From the NCBI GenBank assembly GCA_964370985.1, contig CAYJLE010000006.1, forward strand, positions 43,453-107,452: 64,000 nucleotides of DNA, given 5' to 3'. The DNA is from JAHDVS01 sp964370985. GTDB lineage: Bacteria; Actinomycetota; Thermoleophilia; Gaiellales; Gaiellaceae. The notes under the pieces were generated by a model. It saw nothing but the letters and a program-made list of their open reading frames with translations, did not search any database and was not told where the DNA came from. Below are positions 1 through 8,130 of the stretch, in pieces. Position 1 is the stretch's first letter. Every line of letters starts with the position of its first letter. The position numbers and the translations under genes were made by a program.

Positions 1-243
1 GGCCTCGCCGCCGCGGGCCTGCCGGTCGACCCCTCCGAGGTGGAGACGAACTTCGTGCTGCTCGACGCGGCGGCGCTCGGCCTGACGGTCGAGGCGGCCG
101 CGGAGCGCCTCCGCGCCGAAGGCGTGCTGCTCTCGGCGGCGGGGCGTCGCGGCTGCTTGCGCGCCCTGACGCACCTCGACGTCTCGGCCGGCGACGTCGA
201 CCGCGCGGTCACGGCGACCCGGCGGGCCCTCGCAGCGGTCTGA
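1..243 (+). CDS. Threonine aldolase family protein, C-terminal fragment
   Basis: The reading frame is open from the first base to the TGA at 241-243, giving the last 80 residues of a protein whose start lies outside the window. The segment VETNFVLLD followed by LRAEGVLLSAAGRRGCLRALTHLDV matches the C-terminal lobe of low-specificity L-threonine aldolases, PLP enzymes of fold type I that cleave threonine to glycine and acetaldehyde. The PLP lysine is not included. It converges on the HxlR gene with only 6 nt between stops. Other small fold-type-I PLP enzymes cannot be fully excluded from this piece alone. Confidence 0.7.
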   Translation, partial: GLAAAGLPVDPSEVETNFVLLDAAALGLTVEAAAERLRAEGVLLSAAGRRGCLRALTHLDVSAGDVDRAVTATRRALAAV

Positions 244-249
244 CCGCCG

Positions 250-624
250 CTACGTCGCGTGCGTCTTCGCGTGCTCGGTGTCGTTCACGAGCCAGGAGTG
301 TCCGAAGTCGCTCATCGCGCGGATGATCGGCAGCAGCGCCACTCCTTTCTGGGTCAGCCGGTACTGCACGCGCGGGGGCGACTCCGGGAAGCTCTCACGC
401 GAGACGATCTCCTCCCGTTCGAGCATGTCGAGGCGCTCCGACAGCGTCCGGGGGCTGATGCCCGGGCAGGCGCGCTCGAGCTCGGAGAAGCGGCGGGGGC
501 CCTCGGAGAGGTCGTGGACGATCACCGCCGTCCACTTGGAGCCGATGATGTCCGCCGTGCAGGCGACCGCGCATTCGGCATCGTGAACGGCGCGGAGCGT
601 GCGTGGGGCCGCGTCGGTGCGCAT
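250..624 (-). CDS. HxlR-family winged-helix transcriptional regulator
   Basis: 124 aa, normal for the family. The pattern C-A-V-A-C then IIGSKWTAVIVHDLSEGPRRFSEL and ISPRTLSERLDMLE is the classic HxlR (MarR-like) winged helix; the wing and YRLTQKGVALLPII follow. HxlR proteins are dimeric DNA-binding regulators, often responding to aldehydes or redox signals through the N-terminal Cys (here Cys18 and Cys22). TAAAAT on the minus strand (631-636) ends 6 nt before the ATG, so the mRNA is probably leaderless. The target is unknown; the amidohydrolase upstream on the same strand is the nearest candidate. Confidence 0.88.
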   Translation of the reverse strand: MRTDAAPRTLRAVHDAECAVACTADIIGSKWTAVIVHDLSEGPRRFSELERACPGISPRTLSERLDMLEREEIVSRESFPESPPRVQYRLTQKGVALLPIIRAMSDFGHSWLVNDTEHAKTHAT

Positions 625-670
625 CGTGTCATTTTAGTCGAGGGCTCCGCCGGTGCCTGATGCGTTTCGG

Positions 671-2206
671 CTAGTCCCAGGGTGGCGGGTTGTGGATCCA
701 GCGTCCCCCGACCATGGTCGCGACCACCGTGACGGTGGCGAGCTCCTCGGGCGGGACGGCGAGAGGGTCGCGATCGAGGACGACGAGGTCGGCGAGCTGC
801 CCCGGCACGAGCCGGCCGCGGCGGCGTTCCTCGCCGGCGAGCCATGCTGGCGTGACCGTCGTCGCGCGCAGGGCCTCTTCCACTCCCAGGGACTGCTCGG
901 GGTGCCAGGCGTCGCGCCCGTCGAGGCTGCGCAGGACGCCCGCCCGGATGCCGCCCAGAGGGTCGAGCTCCTCGACCGGGGCGTCCGACCCGTTCGCGAC
1001 GACAGCGCCCGATCCCAGCAGCGAGCGGAACGCGTACGCGTGAGCCGTCTTTCCCGCCCAGAAGCGGTCGGCCATGTCGCGGTCGGACGGCGCGTGACTG
1101 AACTGGACGGAGCAGGCGACGCCGAGCGAGGCGAAGCGGGGTAGGTCGTCCGGGTGCACGAGCTGGGCGTGCTCGATCCGTTGGCGCAGCCCGCGCGGGT
1201 GCCATTCGTCCCGCGTCGCCTCGAACGCGTCGAGGGCCTCGCGATTGGCGCGGTCGCCGATCGCGTGCACGGCCACCGGCCAGCCGGCACGGGCGGCCCG
1301 TCGGACGACCTCCGCCAGCTCCTCTCCCGTCGTGATCGCGACTCCCGACCCGTCGAGCAGCCAGGCGGTGTGCGAGCCGAGCGTCCCGTCCATGAACAGC
1401 TTCAGGTAGCCGAGCCGCAGCCAGTCGTCGCCGAGCCCGGAGCGCAGCCCCAGCGCCTCGAGCTCCCCGAGCCGCTCGTGGGGCAGCGACTGCCAGACGC
1501 GCAGCGTGAGCAGGCCCGAGGCGCGCAGCCGCTGCCAGATCCGCTGCGCGCCGAGCCAGCCGTCCTTGTCGTGGACGGCGGTGACCCCGCGCGCGTGCGC
1601 GACGCGGATGCCCTCGCGCATCGCGTCGGCGGTCTCGTCCTCGCCGACGGCGAGGTAGCGCTCCCGGAAGCGCCACGCGGCCTCCTCGCGCAGCAGCCCG
1701 GTCGGCTCGCCGGCGTCGTCGAGCTCGACGACCCCCGTGCCGAGGTCTCCGCGCGCCCGCGCGAGGGCGGCGGAGTTGAGCCACAGCGAGTGGTCGTCCC
1801 TGGCCCAGAGCGCGGCCGGCACCTCGCCCGTCACGGGGTCGAGCGCGTGCCTCGTCGGCTCGACCGCAGGGAGCCAGTCCGCGCTGCGCCAGCCGTAGCC
1901 GCGCAGCCAGCCGTCCGAGAGCGCGCTCGGCGCCGCCGCGCCCACGCGAGCGACCGCCTCCTCCAGCGAGCGCGTGCCCTCGAGCCGCACCTGCCGGCGG
2001 GCGAGCGCCCAGGTCGGGAAGTGCACGTGCGCGTCCGTGAAGCCCGGCACGACACAGCGTCCGCGCAGGTCGACCCGCTCCGGGCTCGGCAGCGCCCGCT
2101 CGTGCGTGCCGACCCCGCCTGCGACCGTGTCGCCCGCGATCGCGAGCGCCGCCGCGGTCGGCAGCGACGGGTCCATCGTCCTCACGACGCCGTTCTCGAG
2201 GATCAC
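671..2206 (-). CDS. Amidohydrolase family 3 (YtcJ-like) metal-dependent hydrolase
   Basis: 511 aa. The N-terminal beta-domain is followed by GFTDAHVHFPTW with the metal-binding HxH (His60, His62). Further on come AVHAIGDRAN and RIEHAQLV, each with a conserved His, and NGSDAPVEELDPLGGI with the metal-binding Asp. This order is typical of YtcJ-like amidohydrolases, cytoplasmic Zn enzymes of mostly unknown substrate. The start is GTG: TAGATT on the minus strand (2214-2219) ends 7 nt upstream, and no Shine-Dalgarno is seen. It is divergent from the M24 peptidase, 19 nt away. The substrate cannot be told from sequence. Confidence 0.88.
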   Translation of the reverse strand: MILENGVVRTMDPSLPTAAALAIAGDTVAGGVGTHERALPSPERVDLRGRCVVPGFTDAHVHFPTWALARRQVRLEGTRSLEEAVARVGAAAPSALSDGWLRGYGWRSADWLPAVEPTRHALDPVTGEVPAALWARDDHSLWLNSAALARARGDLGTGVVELDDAGEPTGLLREEAAWRFRERYLAVGEDETADAMREGIRVAHARGVTAVHDKDGWLGAQRIWQRLRASGLLTLRVWQSLPHERLGELEALGLRSGLGDDWLRLGYLKLFMDGTLGSHTAWLLDGSGVAITTGEELAEVVRRAARAGWPVAVHAIGDRANREALDAFEATRDEWHPRGLRQRIEHAQLVHPDDLPRFASLGVACSVQFSHAPSDRDMADRFWAGKTAHAYAFRSLLGSGAVVANGSDAPVEELDPLGGIRAGVLRSLDGRDAWHPEQSLGVEEALRATTVTPAWLAGEERRRGRLVPGQLADLVVLDRDPLAVPPEELATVTVVATMVGGRWIHNPPPWD

Positions 2207-2212
2207 CTGTGA

Positions 2213-2219
2213 GAATCTA
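2213..2219. promoter_or_regulatory. Divergent -10 elements of the amidohydrolase and M24 peptidase genes
   Basis: On the minus strand TAGATT (2214-2219) lies 7 nt from the GTG at 2206. On the plus strand GAATCT (2213-2218) lies 7 nt from the ATG at 2226. The plus box deviates at its first base, so that half is weaker. The two hexamers share 5 bp, so both genes would start from essentially the same site. Confidence 0.5.
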
Positions 2220-2225
2220 GTGGTG

Positions 2226-3404
2226 ATGGAGCCAGCCGTCCCGCGTCAGGAGATCGAGCGCCGTCTCGGCGAGTTCCAGGCCGAGCTCGTCGCGGGCGGC
2301 CTCGACGCCGCTCTCGTCGTCCAGACGACCGACGTCTTCTACCTCTCGGGCACCGCCCAGAGCGCGCACCTCGTCGTTCCCGCGGAGGGCGACCCGGTCC
2401 TGTGCGTGCGCAAGACGCTCGAGCGGGCGCTGGCCGAGTCGCCGCTCGAGCGGATTCAACCGCTCCGCTCGCTTCGGGAGCTCCCCGGCGTCCTCGCGGC
2501 CGCCGGGGTCAGCGGGGGCCGGCTCGGCCTCGAGCTGGACGTGCTCCCGGTCGCCCGCTACCTCGACTATGCGCGACGCTTCGACGGCTTCGAGCTTGCC
2601 GACTGCTCCGCGGCGGTGCGGCGCGTTCGCCTGCGCAAGTCGCCCTGGGAGCTCGAGCGGATCAAGGCGGCGTCCGAGATGCTCGCGCACGTGCCCGGGT
2701 GGGTGGCGGACGTGCTCTCGCCCGGGATGACGGAGCTCGAGCTGGCCGCGGAGCTCGAGCGACAGCTCCGCAGGGCCGGCCACCAGGGCCTCTGCCGCAT
2801 GCGGGCGTTCAACGGGGACATGTTCTACGGCGTCGTCGTCGCCGGCCCGAGCGGCGCCGTTCCCGGCGGCACCGACACGCCGCTCGTCGGACCGGGGCCG
2901 AACGCGGCGATTGCGAAGGGCTCCTCCGGGCGGCCGATCGGGCGCGGCGAGCCGGTCGTCGTCGATCTCGTCGGAGCGTGGGAAGGCTACCTCTCCGACC
3001 AGACGCGCACGTTCTCGCTCGGACCTCTACCGGCACACCTGCGGGAGGCACACGAGCGGACACGGGAGATCCTCCACCGTGTCGCCGCCGAGGCCCGGCC
3101 CGGCGTTCCCGCCTCGCGCCTGTACGCTCTCGCGGTCGAGCTCGCGGCTGGCTACGAGGGCTTCATGGGCGTCGGCGAGGAGCGCGTCTCCTTCGTCGGC
3201 CACGGCCTCGGGCTCGAGATCGACGAGCCGCCCTACCTCGCGCGGGGCTACGACGAGCCGCTCGAGCCGGGGATGGTGTTCGCGCTCGAGCCGAAGCTCC
3301 TGTTCCCGGGCGAGGGGGCAGTCGGGATCGAGAACACCTACGTCGTCACCGACGACGGTGCGCAGGCGTTGACGTCGGCCGCCGAGGAGCTCGTCGAGCT
3401 CTGA
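2226..3404 (+). CDS. M24 family metallopeptidase (Xaa-Pro aminopeptidase-like)
   Basis: 392 aa, with a creatinase-type N-terminal domain (about residues 1-140) and a pita-bread C-terminal domain. The five metal ligands are visible in order: Asp in VVDLVGAW, Asp in YLSDQTRTF, His in GHGLGLEI, Glu in ALEPKLLF and Glu in GIENTYVV. Such enzymes remove an N-terminal residue preceding proline, or act on creatine-like substrates. ATG 2226 was chosen although the frame is open further upstream, because that upstream part lies over the divergent amidohydrolase start. GAATCT at 2213-2218 could be its -10 element, with 7 nt to the ATG, overlapping the divergent box. Confidence 0.88.
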   Translation: MEPAVPRQEIERRLGEFQAELVAGGLDAALVVQTTDVFYLSGTAQSAHLVVPAEGDPVLCVRKTLERALAESPLERIQPLRSLRELPGVLAAAGVSGGRLGLELDVLPVARYLDYARRFDGFELADCSAAVRRVRLRKSPWELERIKAASEMLAHVPGWVADVLSPGMTELELAAELERQLRRAGHQGLCRMRAFNGDMFYGVVVAGPSGAVPGGTDTPLVGPGPNAAIAKGSSGRPIGRGEPVVVDLVGAWEGYLSDQTRTFSLGPLPAHLREAHERTREILHRVAAEARPGVPASRLYALAVELAAGYEGFMGVGEERVSFVGHGLGLEIDEPPYLARGYDEPLEPGMVFALEPKLLFPGEGAVGIENTYVVTDDGAQALTSAAEELVEL

Positions 3405-3426
3405 CCCGGGCGCGCCGCGCTCGGCC

Positions 3427-4956
3427 TCAGAACTGCTGCTCGGTCGTTCGCACCTCGTCGCGGCTGTCCGAGCGCACGCGATCGCTGCCGGGCCCGCCGA
3501 TGACCGTGTCGCGGTGGCGGTCCTTCGAGAAGACGGTGTCGTTGCCCTTGCCGCCGTAGAGCATGTCCCGGCCGCGCCCGCCGATCAGCACGTCGTTGCC
3601 GCCGAGGCCGTAGATCGTGTCGTTGCCGCCGAGGCCGCAGATCACGTCGGCCTTCTCCGTGCCCCGGAGCGTCTCGGCCTTTGCCGTGCCGGTGATCGTG
3701 CAGACGTAGTAGGACGAGCCCGAGCCACCCGAGCCGCCCGTCCCGCCGGTGCCGCCCCCGGAGTTCGAGCCGGTGAAGGTCGCGGTCACGTCGAGCACGC
3801 CGTCGGCGACGAGGGTGCACGTCGCCGGGTCGCTGTCCTCGCCCTCCGTTGCGATCGTGGTCGCGGCGCAGGCGCCGTCCCAGCCGGCGAACGTCACGCC
3901 GGTGGCCGGGGTCGCGGTCAGCGTCACCTCGGTGCCCTTCGCGAACGTCGCCTCGCAGGTGATGCCGCAGCTGATCCCGGCGGGCTCGCTCGTCACCGTG
4001 CCTCTCCCGGTGCCGTTCGTCTCGACCCTGATCGTCTCCGTGCCGGGGACGGGCCCGTCGACGAGGGTGGTGGTCGTCGAGGCCGTGTTGTCGGCCGGCA
4101 CGAGCTCCTTCGAGCCGGAGCTCGCGACAGCGGTCGTGCTCGCCGTACCTTGCGTGTCGAGCTCGACGACGATCTCCCGGGAGGCGGAGGCGTCCTCGAC
4201 GATGTCGCCGAGCGCGCAGGTGACGGGGCCACCGCCCGTGCCCGAGCAGCCCTCGGGCGTCGTCACGACCGTGCTTCCGGTCGGGAGCGTGAGCACGACC
4301 TGCGCGTTCGTGGCCGTGTCGGGGCCCTTGTTCGTGACGGTGGCCGTGTACGTGACCTCGTTGCCGGCCGAGACCGGGTCGGGTGTGTCGGTCAGCTCGG
4401 TGACGAGATCGGACTCCGTCATCGTGATGTCGAGCTCCCAGCAGAAGAGGGTGCCCCCGATCGAGTTGCCGGCGGTGTCGGCCACCTCGAGCGTCCAGTT
4501 GCCCCCGGCTGCCTTGCCGTTGAACGCCGAAAGGGCGTTGTCGGGCCGGTAGGCGCCCGTGAACGGCGCGCTCCCGAGCCCGATCTGCGGGTTCGACTCG
4601 GCGTCGTCGAAACTCGTGAAGACGCCGTCGCAGGTGTCCGGCGAGATCCCCAGATCGTTGCCCGACCCGCCGCGGTTCTGGAACACGACGACGGAGGTGT
4701 CGCCGTGCGTGACGGTGATCACGAGGTCGCCGACGCTCCCGTGCGCGAGGCGGACGTGCACGTCCACGTCCGCGACCGGGCCTGCGTCGCTGGGAACCGA
4801 GATCGGGGGTGCCTGGAGCGTCCCGTTGTCGGGGATCGCGGCCGTCATCGCGTTGCTCGAGTAGGAGGCCGTCGTGACCGCCGACGCGCCCGTCAGCCCG
4901 AGCGCGAGTGCAAGCGCTCCGGCCACGGCCACCAGCTTCGCGGTGGAACGGGTCAT
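3427..4956 (-). CDS. Secreted P-domain / DUF11 / InlB-repeat / RTX calcium-binding protein
   Basis: 509 aa. A signal peptide (residues 1-26, cleavage near GASA) precedes a proprotein-convertase P-domain (about 30-160; SVGDLVITVTHGDTSVVVF and GGNWTLEVADTAGNSIGG), then a DUF11 repeat (about 162-285; VSAGNEVTYTATVTNKGPDT), then a divergent InlB B-repeat with paired cysteines (about 290-375), a Gly/Ser linker and a short RTX block with GGNDTIYGLGGNDVLIGGRG nonapeptides. No catalytic domain is present. It is a secreted or surface structural protein, probably Ca-dependent. The ATG at 4956 is the one directly ahead of the signal peptide; the longer open frame upstream runs through the acyl-CoA dehydrogenase and cis-prenyltransferase genes. 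Confidence 0.85.
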   Translation of the reverse strand: MTRSTAKLVAVAGALALALGLTGASAVTTASYSSNAMTAAIPDNGTLQAPPISVPSDAGPVADVDVHVRLAHGSVGDLVITVTHGDTSVVVFQNRGGSGNDLGISPDTCDGVFTSFDDAESNPQIGLGSAPFTGAYRPDNALSAFNGKAAGGNWTLEVADTAGNSIGGTLFCWELDITMTESDLVTELTDTPDPVSAGNEVTYTATVTNKGPDTATNAQVVLTLPTGSTVVTTPEGCSGTGGGPVTCALGDIVEDASASREIVVELDTQGTASTTAVASSGSKELVPADNTASTTTTLVDGPVPGTETIRVETNGTGRGTVTSEPAGISCGITCEATFAKGTEVTLTATPATGVTFAGWDGACAATTIATEGEDSDPATCTLVADGVLDVTATFTGSNSGGGTGGTGGSGGSGSSYYVCTITGTAKAETLRGTEKADVICGLGGNDTIYGLGGNDVLIGGRGRDMLYGGKGNDTVFSKDRHRDTVIGGPGSDRVRSDSRDEVRTTEQQF

Positions 4957-5031
4957 CCCGCTCGCGTATCGGCTCGAGCCGGCGTCTGCTTGAGTCCCGG
5001 CCCCCGGACGGGGGTCGCGTAGAATCGCCCC

Positions 5032-6213
5032 GTGACGTTCGGGCCGCTGACCGACGAGCAGGTCGAGCTGCGGGCGCTCGTCCGGACCCTGGTCGCGGAC
5101 AAGATCGCGCCCCGGGCGGCCGAGATCGACGCGTCCGGCGAGTTCCCCTGGGACGTCGTCCAGGTGCTGCGCGACCACGACATCCTGGCGCTGCCGTTCG
5201 AGGAGCGCTACGGCGGTCTCGGCATGGGCGCGCTCATGACCGTCGTCGCGATCGAGGAGATCTCGAAGGCGTGCGCGACGACCGGCCTGATCCTCTCCAT
5301 GCAGGACCTCTCGACGATCGCCATCCGCCTGCACGGGACGGACGAGCAGAAGGAGCGCTACCTGCCTCGGATCGCGTCCGGCGAGTGGCTCGGGGCGTAC
5401 GCGCTGACCGAGCCCGGGGCCGGCTCCGACGTGGCTGCGATGACCACGACCGCGAGGCGCGAGGGTGACGCGTACGTTCTCGACGGCTCGAAGCGATTCA
5501 TCACGAACGCGGGCGTCGCCGGCCTCTACACCGTGTTCGCGAAGACCGACCCGGCCGCGGGGCACCGCGGCATCTCCTGCTTCCTCGTCGAGGCCGACGC
5601 GCCCGGGCTCGAGGTGGGGCGGCTCGAACCGAAGCTGGGGATCAAGGGCTCGACGACCGGTGAGGTCTTCCTGACCGGCTGCCGCGTGCCGGCCGGGAAC
5701 CTCGTCGGCGCCTCGGGGGAAGGCTTCCGGATCGCGATGCGGGTGCTCGACCGCTCCCGCCCCGGGATCGGGGCGCAGGCGCTCGGGATCGCCCAGGGCG
5801 CGACTGACTACGCGCTCGAGTACGCGAAGATCCGGGAGACGTTCGGCCGCCCGATCGCGCAGCACCAGATGATCCAGGGGATGCTCGCGGACATGGAGAC
5901 GACGTGCGAGGCCGCCCGGGGGCTCCTCTACCGGGTCGCGCAGATGATCGACGCGGGCGTCGACGGGGCGGAGCTGACGAAGGCCTCCGCGATGGCGAAG
6001 CTCTATTGCTCGGACACCGCGATGCAGGTGACCACGGACGCCGTGCAGATCCTCGGCGGGTACGGCTACATGAAGGAGTACCCGGTCGAGCGGATGATGC
6101 GCGACGCGAAGATCACGCAGATCTACGAGGGCTCGAATCAGGTGCAGCGGCTCGTGATCGCCCGCGAGATGCTGCGCGAGAGACGCGCGTTCCTCCTCGC
6201 CGACGTGTCCTGA
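5032..6213 (+). CDS. Acyl-CoA dehydrogenase
   Basis: 393 aa, usual length. Family marks include AYALTEPGAGSDVAAM (FAD/substrate contact), RFITNAGVAGLYTVFAKT, GFRIAMRVLDRSRPGIGAQALGIAQ, and near the C-terminus YEGSNQVQRLVIAREML with the catalytic Glu in the YEGS position used by short- and medium-chain enzymes. It oxidises acyl-CoA to trans-2-enoyl-CoA and passes electrons to ETF. GTG 5032 is supported by TAGAAT at 5020-5025, 6 nt upstream; no Shine-Dalgarno. The chain-length preference is not readable. The cis-prenyltransferase gene follows 8 nt after the stop. Confidence 0.93.
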   Translation: MTFGPLTDEQVELRALVRTLVADKIAPRAAEIDASGEFPWDVVQVLRDHDILALPFEERYGGLGMGALMTVVAIEEISKACATTGLILSMQDLSTIAIRLHGTDEQKERYLPRIASGEWLGAYALTEPGAGSDVAAMTTTARREGDAYVLDGSKRFITNAGVAGLYTVFAKTDPAAGHRGISCFLVEADAPGLEVGRLEPKLGIKGSTTGEVFLTGCRVPAGNLVGASGEGFRIAMRVLDRSRPGIGAQALGIAQGATDYALEYAKIRETFGRPIAQHQMIQGMLADMETTCEAARGLLYRVAQMIDAGVDGAELTKASAMAKLYCSDTAMQVTTDAVQILGGYGYMKEYPVERMMRDAKITQIYEGSNQVQRLVIAREMLRERRAFLLADVS

Positions 6214-6221
6214 GCCGTTCG

Positions 6222-7082
6222 ATGGCGCAGCGCGTCGAGGCTCCGCCGCTCCCCGCGTCGACCCGCGGCGTGCTGCCCCGCGCGAGCGGCCTGGCGGGCG
6301 GCATGCTGCTCGCGCCGCTCTACCGCGCCTACACGGGCCGGCTGCGCCGCCAGGTGCGCCGCGCGGACGTGCCCGGGCACGTCGCGGTGATCCTCGATGG
6401 CAACCGGCGCTGGGCGTCGGAGGCCGGGCTAGCCGACGTGGGGGAGGGGCACCGCCGCGGCGCCGACAAGATCGACGAGCTGCTCGACTGGTGCTCCGAG
6501 CTCGGCGTTCGCGAGGTGACGCTGTGGGCGCTGTCGGGCGAGAACCTCGCCCGTCCGGACGGCGAGCTGGCGACGCTCCTCGACGTGGTGGCGGCCAAGC
6601 TCGACGAGCTGACGGCGCGGGCGGCGCGCCCCGGTCGCGCGCTGCGGATCCGGGTGCTAGGGCGCTCCGAGGGCCTTCCGACCGGCGTGCTCGCCGCGGT
6701 TCGCCGCGCGGAGCAGGAGACGGCACGGAACGAGGGTGGGCTCCGCCTGAACATCGCGCTCGGCTACTCGGGCCGCGACGAGCTTGTCGACGCGTGCCGC
6801 TCGCTGCTGCGCCAGCTCCACGCCGAGGCGGTGGCGCCGGGCGAGATGCCCGACCGGGTGACCGCGGAGGCTCTGGCGGCGCACCTGTACACCGCCGGGG
6901 CACCGGACCCGGACCTGATCATCCGGACGAGCGGCGAGCTGCGCCTGTCGGGCTTCCTGCCCTGGCAGAGCGCCCACAGCGAGTTCTACTTCACCGACGT
7001 CTACTGGCCCGCCTTCCGCGAGCTCGACTTCCTCCGCGCGCTGCGCACGTACCAGCAGCGGAGCCGTCGCTTCGGCCGCTGA
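6222..7082 (+). CDS. uppS: Isoprenyl transferase (cis-prenyltransferase, UPP synthase family)
   Basis: 286 aa. Condenses isopentenyl diphosphate units in cis onto an allylic primer to make the lipid carrier for peptidoglycan precursors. Region I is VILDGNRRWASEAG with the catalytic Asp and substrate-binding Asn-Arg-Arg; region V is IIRTSGELRLSGFLPWQSAHSEFYF (shown here only as the family signature, positions about 236-260). An N-terminal extension of about 45 residues precedes the core, as in many actinobacterial members. ATG 6222 follows the acyl-CoA dehydrogenase stop by 8 nt. Actinobacteria often have two such enzymes with different product lengths; which this is cannot be told. Confidence 0.92.
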   Translation: MAQRVEAPPLPASTRGVLPRASGLAGGMLLAPLYRAYTGRLRRQVRRADVPGHVAVILDGNRRWASEAGLADVGEGHRRGADKIDELLDWCSELGVREVTLWALSGENLARPDGELATLLDVVAAKLDELTARAARPGRALRIRVLGRSEGLPTGVLAAVRRAEQETARNEGGLRLNIALGYSGRDELVDACRSLLRQLHAEAVAPGEMPDRVTAEALAAHLYTAGAPDPDLIIRTSGELRLSGFLPWQSAHSEFYFTDVYWPAFRELDFLRALRTYQQRSRRFGR

Positions 7083-7085
7083 GCC

Positions 7086-7655
7086 CTACGGGCTGCCCGC
7101 CGCGCGGGCGGCGGCCTTGCGGGCTCGCTTGGCGGCCTGGTACTCGGCCAGGGCCTCGGGCGAGTCGACGTCGCCGAGGCAGTGGTAGCTCGCTGCGACG
7201 GACTCCCAGCCGGGCGGGCGTACGCCGAGGCGCTTGCCGAGCACGGCCGCGAGCGAGCGCACCTTCATCTCGCCGAAGCCCGGCAGGCCGCGCAGCCGGC
7301 GCTCGAGGTCGGCGCCGTCGGCTGCATCCGTCCAGACTCGCGCGGCGTCGCCGCCGTACTCCCCGGACACGAGGGCGCAGAGCTCCTGCGTCCTGCGCGC
7401 CATGCTGGCGGGGAAGCGGTGGAGAGCCGGTCGCGCGCGAAACACCCGCTCGAGCTGGCCCGGGTCCATCGCCGCGATCGTCGCGGCGTCGAGCGAGCCG
7501 AGCCGCCGCTTCAGCTCGAGCGGGCCCGAGAAGGCCTTCTGCACGGTCACCTGCTGGTCGAGCGCGAAGCCGACGAGGAGCGCGAGCGGCTCGCTGGCCA
7601 GCAACCGGTCGGCCTCGTCGTCCCCGGTGAAGTGGAGGCGGTCGGCGGTCACCAC
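7086..7655 (-). CDS. HhH-GPD-type base-excision repair protein
   Basis: 189 aa. It belongs to the actinobacterial family of uncharacterised HhH-GPD proteins: LLASEPLALLVGFALDQQVTVQKAFSG near the N-terminus and the helix-hairpin-helix-like LRGLPGFGEMKVRSLAAVLGK around residues 123-143. The usual catalytic Lys/Asp of EndoIII/MutY is not obvious, and there is no C-terminal Fe-S Cys cluster. It is convergent with uppS (3 nt). The start GTG 7655 is chosen because TACCAT on the minus strand (7662-7667) ends 6 nt before it; a second GTG follows immediately at 7652. Confidence 0.82.
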   Translation of the reverse strand: MVTADRLHFTGDDEADRLLASEPLALLVGFALDQQVTVQKAFSGPLELKRRLGSLDAATIAAMDPGQLERVFRARPALHRFPASMARRTQELCALVSGEYGGDAARVWTDAADGADLERRLRGLPGFGEMKVRSLAAVLGKRLGVRPPGWESVAASYHCLGDVDSPEALAEYQAAKRARKAAARAAGSP

Positions 7656-7773
7656 ACGAGGATGGTACCGCTGCTCCCCGGCCGGGAGCTCGTGGCGTGC
7701 TCGGCGTGACCGGGCGGTCCTCGTGCCGCCCCGCGAATCGCCGGCCGGCCGAAGCCGAGGCTATCGTGGAGCC

Positions 7774-8130
7774 ATGGCGCACGGCCATCGGACGGCTGAG
7801 TTGCGCAGCCTCGAATACCACCGCCTGGTCGCCGAGCGCCTCGAGCGCGATCCGGAGGTGCTGCGCCGCGCCCGGGAGCGGGTCGCCTCCTGGGTCGCCC
7901 GAGGCGGCCGGGTCGATCCCGTGTACGCGCGGCGCTGGCAGGCGGTGCTGGAGCGCCCCGCAGCGCAGATCGCTCGGATTCTGGTCGCAGACAATGAGAC
8001 GTCACGCGACCTGCGCCAGAACACCCCGTTCGCCGGCGTCCTCACCAACGAGGAGCGGTGGCGGATCATCCGCGAGATTCCTCCCGAGCAGGAGGAGAGA
8101 CCATCCGGCGCCAGGACCTCGAGCACCTGA
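7774..8130 (+). CDS. Putative antitoxin-like partner of the DUF6036 nucleotidyltransferase
   Basis: 118 aa, soluble. The pattern HRLVAERLERDPEVLRRARERV then a middle segment and RDLRQNTPFAGVLTNEERWRIIREI recurs in actinobacteria directly upstream of DUF6036 nucleotidyltransferase genes, from my general knowledge of such pairs. TATCGT at 7762-7767 lies 6 nt ahead of ATG 7774, suggesting a leaderless mRNA. The 3' end overlaps the next gene. A toxin-antitoxin or regulatory role is inferred from the pairing and is not shown by any motif. Confidence 0.65.
   Translation: MAHGHRTAELRSLEYHRLVAERLERDPEVLRRARERVASWVARGGRVDPVYARRWQAVLERPAAQIARILVADNETSRDLRQNTPFAGVLTNEERWRIIREIPPEQEERPSGARTSST

Noticed and set aside
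4957..6903. Minus-strand extension of the P-domain protein by about 650 codons
   Set aside because: It runs antisense through the acyl-CoA dehydrogenase and uppS genes; the signal peptide fixes the start at 4956.
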